Below are positions 19,701 to 28,721 of a stretch of 64,000 bases of DNA, in pieces (position 1 is the stretch's first letter; the number at the start of each line of letters is the position of its first letter). The notes under the pieces were generated by a model, which saw only the letters and a program-made list of their open reading frames with translations, had not been told where the DNA came from and did no database searches. Both the position numbers and the translations under genes were made by a program. This DNA is from Herpetomonas samuelpessoai (taxonomy: Eukaryota > Euglenozoa > Kinetoplastea > Trypanosomatida > Trypanosomatidae). The DNA lies in contig JASAOC010002132.1 of NCBI GenBank assembly GCA_030849835.1, positions 186,001-250,000 on the forward strand, read 5' to 3'.

Positions 19701-22671
19701 ACGTAGAATTTTCAGTCGGATTCTCCTCACCCTCACCGCGGTTCGTTCCACCGTGCTGGATGGAGGAAAGGGCCTGTTCTTGCGTGCCACCCTGCCCAGA
19801 GTCCTTCTTGCGCGAACTGTTCTCGAGACTCGAGACAGCATCACCTTCCTGCGGTGTCCCGCGGCGGCGGCCCTTTCCCTTCGTCTTTGTTGAACCTGTC
19901 GAGGTGGAAAGTTGGCTGGTGGCATTCACGTCCGTATTCTGTGCTGCGGTGCTGCTGCGTCCGTCGTCGAGCGCCGCCTGTGAGGTCGCCGCTGCACGCT
20001 GAAGGCCGGAGAGTGCGGGCACCACAACAGGTGCCTTCGCGGTCCCTCCTTGTAAACCGTTCTCAGACGGTGTGGGTGCTTCGTTCTGTGGGGCCTGGAT
20101 GCCTTTCCCGGGTAATGTCGCGCCTATCGCGCCCGCAGACACCGCCGAGGCCGGGAGCCACACGCCGTTCGGTGACGCCGTGGACCACACCTCAATCGAC
20201 ATGTGCCGGGGGTGGTGGGCCCCGCCAGCCCCGTACGGCTGCGGCGGGGTCGTGTTGGCGTGGGTGGAAGACGCCGCACGGATAGGACCCGCGGCAGCAC
20301 CTGCTGAAGTTGCCGCGGTGAAAGGAGGCGGTGGTGCGAGCGGGACAACGAAACTTGGGCCAAGGGCATCGCGGCTGACGGAGTGCCTGTGGGGTGGCGG
20401 CTGCGAGGGGGATGGCGGTCGCACCGGCATCGTCTGCGGCAGTACCGCAGAGAAGAGTCCCATGTCGTGCGGTGGGGAGTGCAGAGGCGACACGACCGGT
20501 GGGCTCCCTCCGAACGACCCCATCGTGGCGGTGGTGGACGCGAACAGGTCCACGCTGCTATGCACTGGGCCGGCGTTGAAGGTGGCGGAACGAAACGAGG
20601 GCGGCGACGGCGGTGGGGGTGAGCTCCCTGACGTGAGAGGTGCCGTCGTGGAAGGGAAAGGAGGCTGCGGAGGGTGCTGCGGTGCCAGGTTCTTTTCAAT
20701 GTGAGGAGCCGCTCGCGCGTGCGCGTAGCTGACCTGGATCGCCTTGGTCCCACCAGGGGTGACCTCGTCGGGCACGACTTTACCGTGTAACGCATTCTTG
20801 CAAGCGCACGCGCTCTCCTCCTTTTCAAAGAGGACGAACCCGTGTCCGAGAGAGGCGTTGGTGCGCTCGTGATGGGCAATCTTGGCGGACGTGATGCTAC
20901 CAAAGGGAGCACACATGTCCCGCAACTTTGCCGTGTTCCAGCTGAGAGGCAAGTTGTTGAAATATAAATTGTGTCTCGTGCCGACCGTGGAAGGTGACGG
21001 TGCGGTGGTGGTGGTGGTGGTGCCGGCGGTGGCGCTGCGGCTTCCTGTGTTAGACGCAGCGGACATCGCAAAGGGAAGGTGATAGGTGCCAACGCCTGCC
21101 ATAGCCGCTGTTGCACTGCCATGGCTCGCCAGCAGTTGGGCTTCTGCTGAGCTCTGCGAGAAGGACGAGAGCTGCCGCAGGTGCTGTGGGGGTACCGCAG
21201 AGACGGACACACCACTTTGACCTCGCTGTGATGTCGCCGCAGTGTTCATGGCCGCGAACAACTCCGCCCTCATCGGAGCATGGCTGTGATACGGTGGCGC
21301 GAGTCCAGCGCCAGGGGGAGAGGACAGCGGTGACGACATGCCGCTCAGATCGGCGTAGCTTGGCAAGCCTGAGTGCACAGTCGTGTTGCAGTGCTGCTGT
21401 TGCTGGTGCTGTGAAGGCGAGAAGTGTGCGATAGGTGGTACCACCGTTCCAGCCGACGGTGTGAAAGTATCTTGCCGTGGTGATGTCACGACTGAAGCAG
21501 ACTGTGACGGCAGTTGCAAGTCCGCGTGCGATGCTCGCCCTCGATTGGCGTCTCCCTCTCCAGCGCTAACATGGATGAGGTTCTGAGCATTATGCTGCCC
21601 ATGCTGGGAGTTCAATGCTGCCAACGCCTCTTGCACCGAGGTTGGCGACATGCCTGGACGATGTGGTTCCTGTACCACGGCCTGTTTCTCAGCAAGGCGA
21701 GCAGGCAACTGATACGCACCAGTCATCCATCCTCCCATCCCTTGGAACGTCTGCATCGCAGGGGTAGGGGCGGCGCTGTAGGGAGGCGGCGGAGGCGGCT
21801 GCGTGTCTGACGCGTTGGGTAGGCTGCTGTTGTTATCCTCTCCAAGGATGCCCGTGTACGCGCTGGTGTGACGCCAAGGCGCGTCACCGCTCGGGCTGCT
21901 GCCCGTCGCAGACTCGCGCTGCAGGTGCGCCGCAATCGCATTCACCCATTCAAGCGTCGCAGCGTTGGGAGCCGCTTGTGGACGGGGTGAGGTCCGCGGA
22001 GACCGTTCGCTGACGCCCGAGATGAGAGGCACCACCGCTGAGAGGGCCTGGGGGCTGGTTTCTTTGGTTTGCGACGGCCCCGAACCCTCGCCGCTGTCCC
22101 CATAGCCTGAGAAAAAGCGATTCTTCTCTCCGCCTGTCAGAACAGCGGGCGGTGCCACAGGCTCCTCACGGATTTGATGTGCGGGATCTGTGTGGCGCCA
22201 TGAGTGAGCCCCAATGGCGGAAAGGGAATCCCCGGTGAGCCCTGTCCGACGTTGCTGCTGCCGCTGCTGCTGCTGTTGTGCAGAAGACTCGTTGCTGGAG
22301 GCGGACGAACGTGCCATCACAGCCTCGAGCAACCCTTTCACGTAGCCGTCATCCTCGGCATCCTCGACGTCGTCGTCGCCCGCCCCCGCGCCGCCGAGCA
22401 TGCGTCGCTGGGCGACTTGTTCATCTTTTCCCTCCACTACGCCAGCCCTCATATCATCACGCGCGACAGAACCCATCGTGACTGCTGGAGTGGCGACCTC
22501 TGCTTTACCTTTGGGCAGAGGCGCTGATGGGGAGGAGAAGACTGCGAGGGGCTGCGATGGTGATGCATCTTCTCTGACACGGCGGCTTCCAATCGGAGAG
22601 AGGCCGCTCGTTGCAGGAGAGCCCGTAGGGCTTGTCACAGTGTCTCGCGGCGTCTGTGCCGTGGTGTCCAT
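16789..22671 (-). CDS. Two-RRM RNA-binding protein (1,960 aa)
   Basis: Two RNA recognition motifs are clear. RRM1 lies at about residues 565-652, with RNP2 LYFNNL and RNP1 GHGFVLF. RRM2 lies at about 1018-1100, with RNP2 IYVTNL and RNP1 RGYGFVFF. They share a core (NLPL-WNTAKL, then FG-I-SAKI-H), so they look like an internal duplication. RRM proteins bind single-stranded RNA, and in trypanosomatids they often act on mRNA stability, processing or translation; which step applies here cannot be told. The rest is low-complexity Ser/Ala/Gly/Pro sequence with poly-Gln and poly-Thr runs. More ordered pieces lie near 18720-18830 (ACANFLFVDKESWLCGIALQ) and near 17600-17720. The frame stays open upstream to 23055, but only from a GTG and across a 16-base T run, so I start at the first ATG, 22671 (MDTTAQTP). 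The stop is TAA. Confidence 0.92.
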   Translation of the reverse strand: MDTTAQTPRDTVTSPTGSPATSGLSPIGSRRVREDASPSQPLAVFSSPSAPLPKGKAEVATPAVTMGSVARDDMRAGVVEGKDEQVAQRRMLGGAGAGDDDVEDAEDDGYVKGLLEAVMARSSASSNESSAQQQQQRQQQRRTGLTGDSLSAIGAHSWRHTDPAHQIREEPVAPPAVLTGGEKNRFFSGYGDSGEGSGPSQTKETSPQALSAVVPLISGVSERSPRTSPRPQAAPNAATLEWVNAIAAHLQRESATGSSPSGDAPWRHTSAYTGILGEDNNSSLPNASDTQPPPPPPYSAAPTPAMQTFQGMGGWMTGAYQLPARLAEKQAVVQEPHRPGMSPTSVQEALAALNSQHGQHNAQNLIHVSAGEGDANRGRASHADLQLPSQSASVVTSPRQDTFTPSAGTVVPPIAHFSPSQHQQQQHCNTTVHSGLPSYADLSGMSSPLSSPPGAGLAPPYHSHAPMRAELFAAMNTAATSQRGQSGVSVSAVPPQHLRQLSSFSQSSAEAQLLASHGSATAAMAGVGTYHLPFAMSAASNTGSRSATAGTTTTTTAPSPSTVGTRHNLYFNNLPLSWNTAKLRDMCAPFGSITSAKIAHHERTNASLGHGFVLFEKEESACACKNALHGKVVPDEVTPGGTKAIQVSYAHARAAPHIEKNLAPQHPPQPPFPSTTAPLTSGSSPPPPSPPSFRSATFNAGPVHSSVDLFASTTATMGSFGGSPPVVSPLHSPPHDMGLFSAVLPQTMPVRPPSPSQPPPHRHSVSRDALGPSFVVPLAPPPPFTAATSAGAAAGPIRAASSTHANTTPPQPYGAGGAHHPRHMSIEVWSTASPNGVWLPASAVSAGAIGATLPGKGIQAPQNEAPTPSENGLQGGTAKAPVVVPALSGLQRAAATSQAALDDGRSSTAAQNTDVNATSQLSTSTGSTKTKGKGRRRGTPQEGDAVSSLENSSRKKDSGQGGTQEQALSSIQHGGTNRGEGEENPTENSTSPAGRLAAADPPARLSPVPLAEKEESKCNIYVTNLPLTWNTAKLIEICAAFGPIVSAKIPHDPDTNASRGYGFVFFERAADAAACIEELHHRFIPVEQCMLSCRYAKERATPTIAQQQAKANAAAAALAGKLDGPIHVDRVSNANVNLGSTVTSLDGTSSGLTNHNATNSLLSPTSVSLGGTLSETLLSPRLNLSQKQQHDILSAASLRLATVPPAAAVSGAMSSTTPVTAIRHAASAIGTFSLVNPSTAAAIASVNAAGQGGVPNVAAAPSAGGAPTGVAAASSEHVVLPADVYSAFSDNSRRACANFLFVDKESWLCGIALQYVEGHNKRNGSLGMAGKGRGDAASLGTTSSTERRETSSQAAGSSPRTTTASTEMAQSSPRGLESSSGEPVGPSSFSTLYATEVSDAEDTKAAKDAAVAQVVERLRQLLNLTNEKGKGGGEPDADKKDSSRQSARDEGVNLDDAQTLQHMISTCVVYGTNVPSNFQPQRYLTPRKRTNGLAKPNEPVSDAVGTETAPSITFSAPGSGESDAEGDGASDRDAHSNPSASTAGTHTSQRLPEHGEEEDGTEQTLHTTVNDSEAGLRRFLFRQSLLHMERTRVAPTAVEGLSSPLHSPRSLLSTNQTLPVAQPPSGAHHGRTASTVSQGNVPAGGAPSSLPGTVYHTCFIFATAAAAANFLANVRAAAATSGAASASVAGLSGSTSGGAARRGQRKQRDESLASTWSSSTLSTTGPSAVPPPCQPTFALAVNVLTVASTVPRAVSSGRTVGAPQPSLHTRRTGHALYQPPHLYQPPPPQRHRRVMSAGPGVESAVPASTPLGGLLTYPPRSDSAHLGFYQPHHAACDAGMGSGDGLPPTHTTTLSSPLFGVAESPISQPRPPYPGVGNAVKDGLAPNPSPRDAVNATPSGFVTPPTLPPSHHTVPSLGAEQAAGGGWGGRATPPQPFSLTPPPQYHSAVSGNVNSHPLGE

Positions 22672-22798
22672 TGTCGTTAGGAGGGTTGCCTTAATGATGT
22701 CGGCTGTGGATGTGCGCCTTGCTTTTAAGTGCTTCGAACGAAACGTCGGCAGCACCGTTGTGACAAATGAAAGCCCGTGAAACAGGATCCCAATCTTT

Positions 22799-22817
22799 CT
22801 CAAAAAAAAAAAAAAAA
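22799..22817 (-). promoter_or_regulatory. Predicted spliced-leader acceptor for the RRM gene
   Basis: The minus strand shows 16 consecutive T (plus-strand A run 22802-22817) followed at once by GAG, with the AG at 22800-22799. The implied 5' leader is about 127 nt and contains no in-frame ATG before 22671. This argues against counting the open frame upstream of 22671 as protein. Confidence 0.6.
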
Positions 22818-24224
22818 CACCAAAGAACAAGAGATAAAAGTTGCGGTTCCTTGCCTGCTTGTGTGGGGACACTAATTTGTGTCCGCGTGAGGCTGCCTTT
22901 GATGATGGCGACAGACAGAAGAGGGGGTGGGGTGGAAGAAACAAAGTAAACGATGCTTCTGATGCCCAAAGGTGGCCGCTCTTCGACAACAAGTGGATTC
23001 CTGAATATGTCACAAAAGACCCTTGGCAAGAAAAAGAAACAAAAGCAATGGGCACTTGGAAATGAAACGGTAAATAACAAGAAGAACGTCAAACAACGTA
23101 TGTGGGGAAGGAGGGGATAAGACAGTATTTCTAACCCGACGGAGAGAAAAAAAATTCAGAAGGAGGTAGAATTATTTTATCTTATTTTTTAGAACGTGTG
23201 AACGAATGAAAAATGACAAAATGGAAAGGGCGTGTAAATGATGAAACAGGAGCTACTACGGATTTAAAAAATGACGACAGTAACGGAAAAAAAAAAACGA
23301 AAAAGAAAAGATGACACTGATGAGAAATATAAGAGTGTGCTCTCCACGGTAAGAAAAGGTATTTCTGAGAACCACTAAGAATAGAAAGATCAAAAATCGT
23401 TTTTTATTTTGTTTTTTTATTTTACGACTTGAACGAAGAGCAAGAACTGTAAGAAATTGAGAAGTAAGCGTTACCAGACGGTAGGCGGAAGAGCTCGAAG
23501 GATTGAGTTGCAGCCGAAGTCACTGATGTTGAAAGGGAGGCAACCAACGATTAAGAGCTCCACAATACAAGGGAGAGAGTGACCGAGAGAGAAAGAGCGA
23601 TTTGAAGCGTGCGTCTGCGTCTGCCTGCTGGAAAGGGAGAAATAATAAAAAAATAGTGAGCAAATCTCTCTTTATTATAGCAGTTATATCGTCCTTTCCT
23701 CTATGCTTGTAATGATAGAGCCGACGCAAGAAGAAACGCGGAGTGACAAAAATAAATAAAAAAGCGAAAAGATAGAGCGGTGCAACGGTTAGGATTGAAT
23801 GCGAAAAACAAGATATATTATTTTATTATTTAATTATTTTTGCTTTTTTGAAACAGTCTGAAGAACCGTAGGAGGGGTGAAACGTCAACTGTAACCCTAA
23901 TGAAGACCGGAAAGGGGAGGGGGGGTACTGCGCACAAGAAGAAAGACAAAAGTGCGCAGCTGCAGACGTATGTGCTGTCGACTTGGTGGAAGAGGAGGGA
24001 GGGACAACGCGGGGAAAGATGCAGCCGTGAAACAAAGCGAGTCAGTGAGCCGAAAGAAGGAAAAGAGAGTGTACCCAAATGGAAATCAGCGAATAAGAAC
24101 ACAATCCAATACGACGGAGATGAGTGTCGCAGTGGAGACGCGCGGTTACGCAATAAAAGGGAGGGGGGAGGGAGGCAGTGGCGACGAATGCAAGGTACAA
24201 CGTACGAGGAACACAACGAAGAAA

Positions 24225-24225
<1 letters not shown>

Positions 24226-24267
<42 letters not shown>

Positions 24268-24268
24268 G
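24226..24268 (+). repeat. GAAA/GA microsatellite
   Basis: About seven AAAG units run directly into a GA dinucleotide run. On the transcript strand this is a CUUU/CU tract, a strong candidate binding platform for pyrimidine-tract factors, or simply slippage-prone DNA. Confidence 0.85.
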
Positions 24269-25900
24269 TTGTGTGTTGTGCGTAATAGAGCTGCTCTCCT
24301 CTGCCGATATGTCAATCGAAAAAAGAGAAGGAAGGAAACAATGCGGTGCGCCTTCGCTCGTTGTTTTATGGTGGTTGAGAATGGGAGAGCGGGTGAACGA
24401 GGACGAAGGCAGGGGAAAAAAAAAAAGAAGAACCACGCTCGAGAAAGGAAAACTCAGAGAGTTGAAAAGACACTTTGGATGTATAAAAAATAAAAACGAA
24501 AACAATGAAGAGGGGGTGGTCGACTGTGCTGCGATGCGGCGGAAGATGAAACAGGCGGTGACAAGTGTAAAGCCAGGAGACGCCAGAGGAAGCGATATCC
24601 ACAAAGGTTGAACAAACGTAGGCGTGCGTACGCTGAGGTTTCGTAAAGCCAAAAGAGAATCAAAGCTATTCGCACGCCACGTGATCGCGGCCTTTACAAG
24701 ACAATAGCAGCGACGAAAGGGCAAAGAGCAGAGCTCAACGGAGGAGAGAGAAAAAAAAATAAGTGAGAGCCTGTTTCGAATTCCTGGAGCAACGAATCGA
24801 AGGGATGAAAACCGCTCCTATAGTGAGAGGGACAAAACGAAGAGGAGGGAAAGTATACAGAGGGGGAGGTAGAATTCTCAATGACGGCGGAAAGAAGAAG
24901 GAAACACAGTGGAACAATAAATGATGATGATGATGGCGGTGTAGACAGGATACGCAAAACAAATCAACGAAGAGTCAGACGGCTCTTCTGCTTTTTTTTT
25001 CTTTCTTTGTCCTTTAAAGTACAACTCGGTGAAGATGTGCGGTTACAATAGATAGAAGTGTTGTTGTTGTTTTTTAATTCTTCACGAGCGGGTTAAACGT
25101 AAGCCTGGTGCAGAAAAAAACGCTAGAGCGAGCCCAAAACAAGAGACACGGACCGTACTGACAGAGCAACTCCCTTTGTTTTCCTCGAAAACGTACTGCA
25201 CGCGCGCAGGAACACGAAGGGACCGAGAGATAGATAGAGAAAGACAGATAGAGAGAGGAAAGAAATGCCTATCTTTTGAGAACGGTGTATAGATACACCA
25301 CGGGGAAATCGAGTGAGGGTATCCCTTACCTACAATACGTAAGTTGCCTCGGTTGCTTTTGAATGGAGAGACTGCAGCAGAGTCCACGGGGAAGGCGTGA
25401 GAAGGAGGAAAAGAGAAAGAGAGGAATTTCAGCAATATGATGGGGAAAAATAATGAACAAATACTTCTTGGACGGCACACAATAAGGAAGTCAAAATATA
25501 TATAAAAGGAAGAAAGGAAACAAGAACGGAAAAAAAAAAAAGATCCGGCAATGAGCACGAACAATTCCAGCTGCTATCCCAAGTACCGTCGGGGGTTTGG
25601 ACGTGCGACGCTAGGAAACGGACGGAAGAATAATAATCGGTGGTTCCTCTTGTGTGGGCTTTGCTTTGCTTTTTTCTTAAAGGTTTTCTCTTCGTTTCCT
25701 ATGTCCACCTCCTCGTCTCTTGTGAACGCAGAGGACGCAGAGGTAAGCCTTCAAGCAGTGAAACGAAGAAGAAGAAACAAGAAGAAAAAAAAATTGAAAT
25801 CCAGGTGATGGTGAATGCCCACAGAGAAAAAGATAGGGAGGAGTCCGAAGGATATCGATAAACAATGATTGAGCCGCAAAACAGAAGAGAAGAGGGGTGA

Positions 25901-25934
25901 AAAGAGAGAGAGAGAGGGAGAGAGAGAGAGAGGG
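25901..25934 (+). repeat. GA dinucleotide microsatellite
   Basis: Two GA runs are separated by a GGG interruption, within a purine-only stretch that extends on both sides. On the transcribed strand it is a CU repeat. Confidence 0.8.
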
Positions 25935-26880
25935 ATGAGAGGGGGGGAAAGAAAAAAGGGGGAGAGATGAAGAAATGGAAACGGCAATAAAACAACAATA
26001 TCTGAAAAACAATGTGACTGAAGGGGGTGTAACGGGAAGCCAACGAGCGTTACAAAAAGAAAACAAAAAAAAAAAAGATTGGCTCGATGGAGGGAGGGAA
26101 CTGAAAAATATGTGTGAAACCAGATGTTTGTAAAGAAGTGAAAAACAATGGTGGGAGAGGGAAGTGAGTGGTGGAAGAATAAAAAGTAATAATTATTATA
26201 TATTTTTTAAAGCAAGAAAAGAAAATCAGTGAAAACAAACCACACGTGCAAAGCGGGTGAGGCCTCTGTTGTCGTTCTTTCACAAAGTATGTTTCGGTGG
26301 CGAGGACCTTGATAGTGGTATAGAAGAATAAAGCAGCGAGTTTTCCTTGTTTTTATTCCCTGCGTGGGTGAGTATGGAAGCTTTAAGCTCTTGCCGTTTG
26401 GATTCCTCGAACAGAAACCTCTTTCGTTATTGTTTTTCGATGAAGAAATCGATCGAAGGAAGGAACGGAATAATATAAAAAAAAAAAAGATGGGAGAGGA
26501 AGGTAAGAGAGTGATATCGAAAAGGAACGGGAGAGGTACAAGTACACAAGAAAAAAAACAAGGTGGAGAACAAAAATAAATAACTAAACGGAATACTCAG
26601 TGAGAACGAAAATCAATAGATACAAGTGAGGGCGCGGTGAGAAATAAAGAAAGAACGCTTCCTCAGGACACCTTGGAGCCGTTAGGGGAGAAAAGATCAA
26701 TAAAACGGAATCTGAGCGCCAGAGGAGAAAAAGGAAAAAAAAAGAATTAGCAGGAAAACAATATATATTCTGTGTAATGATGACGACAAAACAGGGAAAA
26801 CGACTCGAGTATACACAAAGCGAATAATAATGATGAAAAGACGGTGGATGTGGAGAGGATAGGAATCAACAAAGGAGAGA

Positions 26881-26911
26881 AGAAGAAAGAAGAAAGAAGA
26901 AAGAAGAAAGA
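26881..26911 (+). repeat. Seven-base AAGAAGA tandem repeat
   Basis: About four consecutive copies of a 7-base purine unit (AAGAAGA), inside the purine-rich spacer. It is non-coding as far as can be seen. Confidence 0.8.
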
Positions 26912-27821
26912 ATCAGAAGACCAAGTAAGTGCGAAATGATGATATTTAAGAAGGGAGAAAGAGAGAGAGAAAAAAGAAGAAATAACGAAATCTCAATGGA
27001 AGGACAAAGCGTGGTAAACCAGGAAAGCGCCAATAATGCTGATCCCGATAAAGTCAAAATTCGTTGGCAATGGGACGGGGGAGGACGGGGGAGGAGGGGG
27101 GGAGGAGGAGGTAGTGCCTGCCCAACGCGCTTGGCTGAACGAAACAAAGACGCGTGGAGGGGTCACCAACGCTCTACTGTAGTTCTTTCTTTATTTTGCT
27201 CGTGCAAGCCGGGTGAGCGAGAGACAAGGGAAGCCCAGAGAATAACGTGTGGAAGGAGCGCGCCAAACAGCGTGGAAAAGGATAGGGAGAAGAGACAATG
27301 CCTTCCGTTATGTCGATGCACTGTCTTTGCAATTCGTTAATTCCCCACAATCGACAGGGGGGAGTCCGCTGTGTGGATGGGGGACGCTTGATATCGCGTC
27401 TATGAAGCGTGACTCGGTGAAAACGGTTTCCCTCTTTGTTGTGTGTGATGGCAGTCGTTACACACAAACTTGGATGCGCCACGGCACAGCGCTTGCCCTT
27501 TCTTTCTCGAAATGCAGTGTGTGTCTGTGTCTGTCTTACTCCGTTCCTAACTGCTCCGAGTCGTCTGCGAACGTGTGAAAATACGGGAGGAGTGTGAGAG
27601 AGGAAAGGGGCGACAGGCGGAGTGAAAACACGAAGGCGCCGGTGGATACTCTCGGATGCAAGCCTTTCTTTTGACAAAGGGCAAATGACGACTGCAGTGA
27701 AAGGGAGTGTGAGCCCACGCACCAGAGTGGCTACGGTTTTGGGAGACAAAGAGCACGAGGAGGAAGAGGAAGCCAGACAAGACTGTACTCTGATACCAAG
27801 GGTGCGAGAACCCTGTGTCCA

Positions 27822-27843
27822 CTCTCTCTCTCTCTCTCTCTCT
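27822..27843 (+). repeat. CT dinucleotide microsatellite of opposite polarity
   Basis: About eleven CT units lie on the plus strand, so the transcribed strand carries GA here. This is the reverse of the neighbouring microsatellites and lies in the compositionally more balanced part of the spacer. Confidence 0.8.
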
Positions 27844-28721
27844 TGGGCGTACAATAAACAATGGGCCACCGCAACCAGAAAGGAGTACTCCTGGTCCGCG
27901 AATTCGAAAGAGGAGAAAAGAACGGAGAGAGCGAAGCGGAATTGCAGTGCGACGGTGAAATTTATCAACGGCAATTCGGCTAACCGCTTTCCGTGCTCTG
28001 CTATTTGTTGTTTGAAAACAAGAAAAAAAGAATATTTATATTCGTATTCTGTAAAGTGTTTCCTTTTCTGTGTGTGAGTGAAAACGGGTGTTCTCTTTAT
28101 GTTGAGTTGTTGGTGTTCCCGTTGAGCGTCACGGCACGAGTGAATTCCTATCTTGGTGTGTGAATTGCAGCACAGAAGATGAGGTTCCGTGCGAAGGCAA
28201 GCAAAGCACATCACGCGAACGTAAGCAGAGAAAGAAGGATGGAGAGAGAGTCACGAATGGGCTCAACATCAGGTTGCAGCAGGCTGTCAGCCAATGAACT
28301 TCTGGCCACGTATTAAAAAAAAAAAAAAACAGGATCCGCACTTCGAAAGAGAGACAGAGGCACGCATCCCTGTACCTCGTCAGCGTCCCCACACTCCCTT
28401 GCCGTGCGATGAGGAAGCTGTAGCGTATACCGGCACACATCATCGCATCGTCGCTTCGTTCGTCGCGTGTGAGGAAAAGAGTGAAACATGGTATCACGTA
28501 TCCATAGGTGATGCGGCCCGCTCAGGCTTCCATGACGTCGGGCGACTCCGATCCGTTTGCTCTGTCACACGCATTTCCTTTTGTTTTAACGTTCGTTGAC
28601 TGTTACAAATGTATTGTGGGAGAAGAAAAAAGAAAGATTCTATCGGACAGATACAAGTGCATGTGACGGATACTCAGGTGTCCTTCGCTCGAGCAGACAC
28701 TAGCAACGGGAGGTTACTGGC

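Larger units (their letters stand above)
22672..28721. other. Long spacer between the RRM gene and the 1,525-aa gene (6.05 kb)
   Basis: I see no convincing gene here. The minus (transcribed) strand is pyrimidine-rich over most of its length and carries many homopolymer runs and GA/GAAA microsatellites. Minus-strand frames such as 27174-28214 give Ser/Arg/Leu-rich sequence without domain character, and several others read as poly-Phe/Ser/Leu, as expected from C/T-rich DNA. About 27150-28700 is more balanced in composition but still gives no recognisable protein or RNA. It most likely holds a very long 3' UTR of the gene ending at 28722, the leader of the RRM gene, and possibly an undetected small transcript. 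Confidence 0.55.

Noticed and set aside
22671-23055. N-terminal extension of the RRM protein
   Set aside because: It has no ATG, crosses the T16 tract, and lies upstream of the predicted splice acceptor.
27174-28214. A 346-codon minus-strand frame in the long spacer
   Set aside because: It lacks domain character, includes simple-repeat translation (alternating Glu-Arg opposite the CT repeat) and has non-coding composition. A fast-evolving gene cannot be wholly excluded.
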